The notes below the pieces were generated by a model. It saw only the letters and a list, made by a program, of their open reading frames with translations. It was not told where the DNA came from and searched no databases. DNA of 64,000 nt from Sorex araneus (lineage: Eukaryota; Chordata; Mammalia; Eulipotyphla; Soricidae). A program made the position numbers and the translations under genes. The DNA is taken from positions 37,243 through 101,242 of the forward strand of contig NW_026570965.1 in assembly GCF_027595985.1 (NCBI RefSeq), read 5' to 3'. Positions 62,253 to 64,000 of the stretch are shown piece after piece. Position 1 is the stretch's first letter. Each line of letters starts with the position of its first letter.

Positions 62253-62258
62253 TGTAGG
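61170..62258. repeat. About 40-bp minisatellite (GCATGCAAGTGTGCATGATT type)
   Basis: Some 25-27 units of GCATGCAAGTGTGCATGATT plus GTGTAGCTATGTGTGTG, 37 to 46 bp long, ending in a (GT)n run at 62214-62258. GCATGC within each unit is self-complementary. The His/Cys/Met-rich reverse ORFs are artefacts. Confidence 0.95.
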
Positions 62259-62577
62259 GGGCGGGCAGGAAGCTAGGTAGGCCAGGCGCCCTTTCCAACC
62301 CTCTCTGGAGCCAGGACTACAGGGATGCAGAGTTCCAGCCAGGCAGAGAGGATTCCTGAGGTGGGAGGGAAGCTGGTGCCGGAACAAAGGTCAGCAGCCC
62401 CACAAGCTCTGTCCCTGGCTGGGCACTGTGGGTGACCACTGTGGGGACAGCTGCGGGGAAGGGCTTCCTGCTTCCCCCTTTCTCCCTCCCTCTCTCTTTC
62501 CGCTTGTATCTGCTTCTATATCTGTGTCCAAAGCTTCCCCTGCCCCACCCCTGTCCCCATGGGTGCCGGGGGTCAGC
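62259..62577. other. Unique stretch between two minisatellites
   Basis: GC-rich, no recognised repeat or gene. Confidence 0.5.
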
Positions 62578-63905
62578 GACAGACTCTTACCTGCCCTAGC
62601 AACAGACCCTTAACTGCCCTAGCAACAACAGACTCTTAACTGCCCTAGCAACAGACTCTTATTTACCCTAGCAACGACTCTCAAACTGCCCTAGCAACAC
62701 TCTTACCTGCCCTAGCAACAGACTCTTAACTGCCCTAGCAACACACTCTACCTGCCCTAGCAACAGACTTTTATCAGCCCTAACACCAGACTCTTACCTG
62801 CCCTAGCAACAGACTCTCAACTGCCCTAGCAACTGCCTAGCAACAACTCTCAAACTGCCCTAGCAACAGACTCTTATCTGCCCTAGCAACAGACTCTTAA
62901 CTGCTCTAGCAAAAGGCTTTTACCTGTCCTGGCAACAGACTCTTACCTGCCCTAACAGCAGACTCTTAACTGCCCTAGCAACAAACTCTTAACTGCCTTA
63001 GCAACAGACTCTTAACTGCCCTAGCAACAGACTCTTAACTGCCCTAGCAACAGACTGTTATCTGCCCTAGCAACAGACTCTTAACTGCTCTAGCAAAAGG
63101 CTTTTACCTGCCCTAGAAACACACTCTACCTGCCCTAGCACCAGACTCTTACCTGCCCTAGCAACAGACTCTTATCTGCCCTAGCAACAGACTGTTATCT
63201 GCCCTAGCAACAGACTCTTAACTGCTCTAGCAAAAGGCTTTTACCTGCCCTAGAAACACACTCTTACCTGCCCTAGCAACAGACTCTTAACTGCCTAGCA
63301 GCACACTCTACCTGCCCTAGCACCAGACTCTTACCTGCCCTAGCACCAGACTCTTACCTGCCCTAGCAACAGACTCTTAACTGCCTAGCAACACACTCTA
63401 CCTGCCCTAGCACCAGACTCTTACCTGCCCTAGCAACAGACTCTCAACTGCCCTAGCAACTGCCTAGCAACAACTCTCAAACTGCCCTAGCAACAGACTC
63501 TTATCTGCCCTAGCAACAGACTGTTATCTGCCCTAGCAACAGACTCTTAACTGCTCTAGCAAAAGGCTTTTACCTGTCCTGGCAACAGACTCTTACCTGC
63601 CTTAGCAACAGACTCTTACCTGCCTTAGCAACAGACTCTTAACTGCCCTAGCAAGAGCCGGACTCATACCTGCTTTCACAATACATTCTTGTTTGCCCTA
63701 GGAGGACTCTTACCTGCCCTAGCAACAGACTTTTATTTGCCCTAGCAACAGACTCTTACCTGCCCTAGCAACAGAGTCTTACCTGCCCTAGCAACGGACT
63801 CTCAAACTACCCTAGCAACAAACTCTTAACTGCCCTAGCAACGGACTCTTACCCACTCTCACAATGGATTCTTATCTGCCCTATCTAGGACTCTTATCTG
63901 ACTCT
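62578..63905. repeat. 23-bp minisatellite (CAGACTCTTAACTGCCCTAG plus CAA)
   Basis: More than 50 units over about 1.3 kb. Variants at fixed places (TCTTACCTG, TCTTATCTG, TGTTATCTG, GCTTTTACC) define larger blocks. One block recurs at 63051 and 63188; another, with the truncated unit AACTGCCTAGCAACAACTC, at 62811 and 63438. Confidence 0.96.
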
Positions 63906-64000
63906 TATCTTAGGGCAGATAGGTGTCCTCTGGAGGGCAGCAGGTAAGGGTCCGTTGCTAGGATACGCTCCTTGAAGCGTGAGCATCTCCAACTATCATT
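63906..64000. repeat. Inverted minisatellite unit and LINE edge
   Basis: TTAGGGCAGATAGG and GGCAGCAGGTAAGGGTCC plus GTTGCTAGG are reverse complements of the array unit, so orientation flips near 63905. The last bases (TCTCCAACTATCATT) match the antisense LINE 3' UTR text at 40168, hinting that the array lies in such a LINE. Confidence 0.7.

Noticed and set aside
62578..63905. CRISPR-like direct repeat array
   Set aside because: Units are contiguous without spacers, in a mammalian genome; it is a minisatellite.

Overview
This window is mammalian genomic DNA, almost certainly from a shrew (Soricidae, most likely Sorex). The evidence is about thirty copies of the tRNA-headed SOR-type SINE (A box TAGCACAGCGG, B box GGTTCGATTCC, followed by a GAGCACCGCCAGGAGT body) and an RTE-type LINE fragment resembling the element known from the common shrew. 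Nothing bacterial is present. Most of the sequence is SINEs, LINE 3' ends, microsatellites and minisatellites. There is one 500-N assembly gap (22063-22562).

The only protein-coding content is two head-to-tail partial copies, both on the + strand, of an arylsulfatase of the X-linked/pseudoautosomal STS-ARSD-ARSE(ARSL)-ARSF-ARSH cluster. From memory of the human proteins, ARSF is the closest. Copy 1 has seven exons (1879-2001, 6038-6464, 6880-7016, 11409-11543, 14338-14500, 16888-17009, 18277-18671) and a poly(A) signal at 18720. Copy 2 has the same seven exons (22632-22754, 26448-26876, 29976-30113, 33539-33673, 35159-35322, 36334-36455, 37957-38390) and a poly(A) signal at 38376. All visible splice sites are GT-AG with matching phase. 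Each copy starts at the exon that follows the formylglycine (catalytic Cys) exon. For copy 1 the missing 5' exons may lie left of the window. For copy 2 no such exon is visible between the end of copy 1 and the gap. Copy 2 has four single-base insertions in homopolymers and is broken as written. Copy 1 is open throughout, but two compensated indel pairs scramble its last exon. A third, exon-less piece of the same unit lies at 59396-59815.

Layout: 0-1.8 kb, pyrimidine repeat, an LTR-like element with a nested SINE, and another SINE. 1.8-19.6 kb, duplication unit 1, whose intron 3 carries a deleted RTE element. 19.6-22.6 kb, SINEs, a LINE 3' end and the gap. 22.6-39.7 kb, duplication unit 2, with a 1-kb TCTCC/TCTTC pentanucleotide block in intron 2. 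39.7-59 kb, gene-free DNA with purine microsatellites, SINEs, LINE 3' ends, a GC-rich 228-bp direct repeat and several minisatellites. 59-64 kb, the third unit remnant, an antisense LTR-like element with a TATA box, and two large minisatellites (about 40-bp and 23-bp units).

The most useful observations are these. (1) Large simple tracts inside the genes are pyrimidine-rich on the coding strand, and those outside the genes are purine-rich on the same strand. (2) The last coding exon uses a 3' splice site supplied by an antisense SINE. (3) Two SINE families share one tRNA-like head but have different tails, one poly(A) (L1-like) and one matching the RTE 3' end, and the RTE copy itself has the tRNA-like head at its 5' end. 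(4) A 25-bp segment already repeated inside the SINE has expanded into minisatellites at several loci. (5) The tandem arylsulfatase array carries frame damage confined to homopolymers, which may be assembly error.
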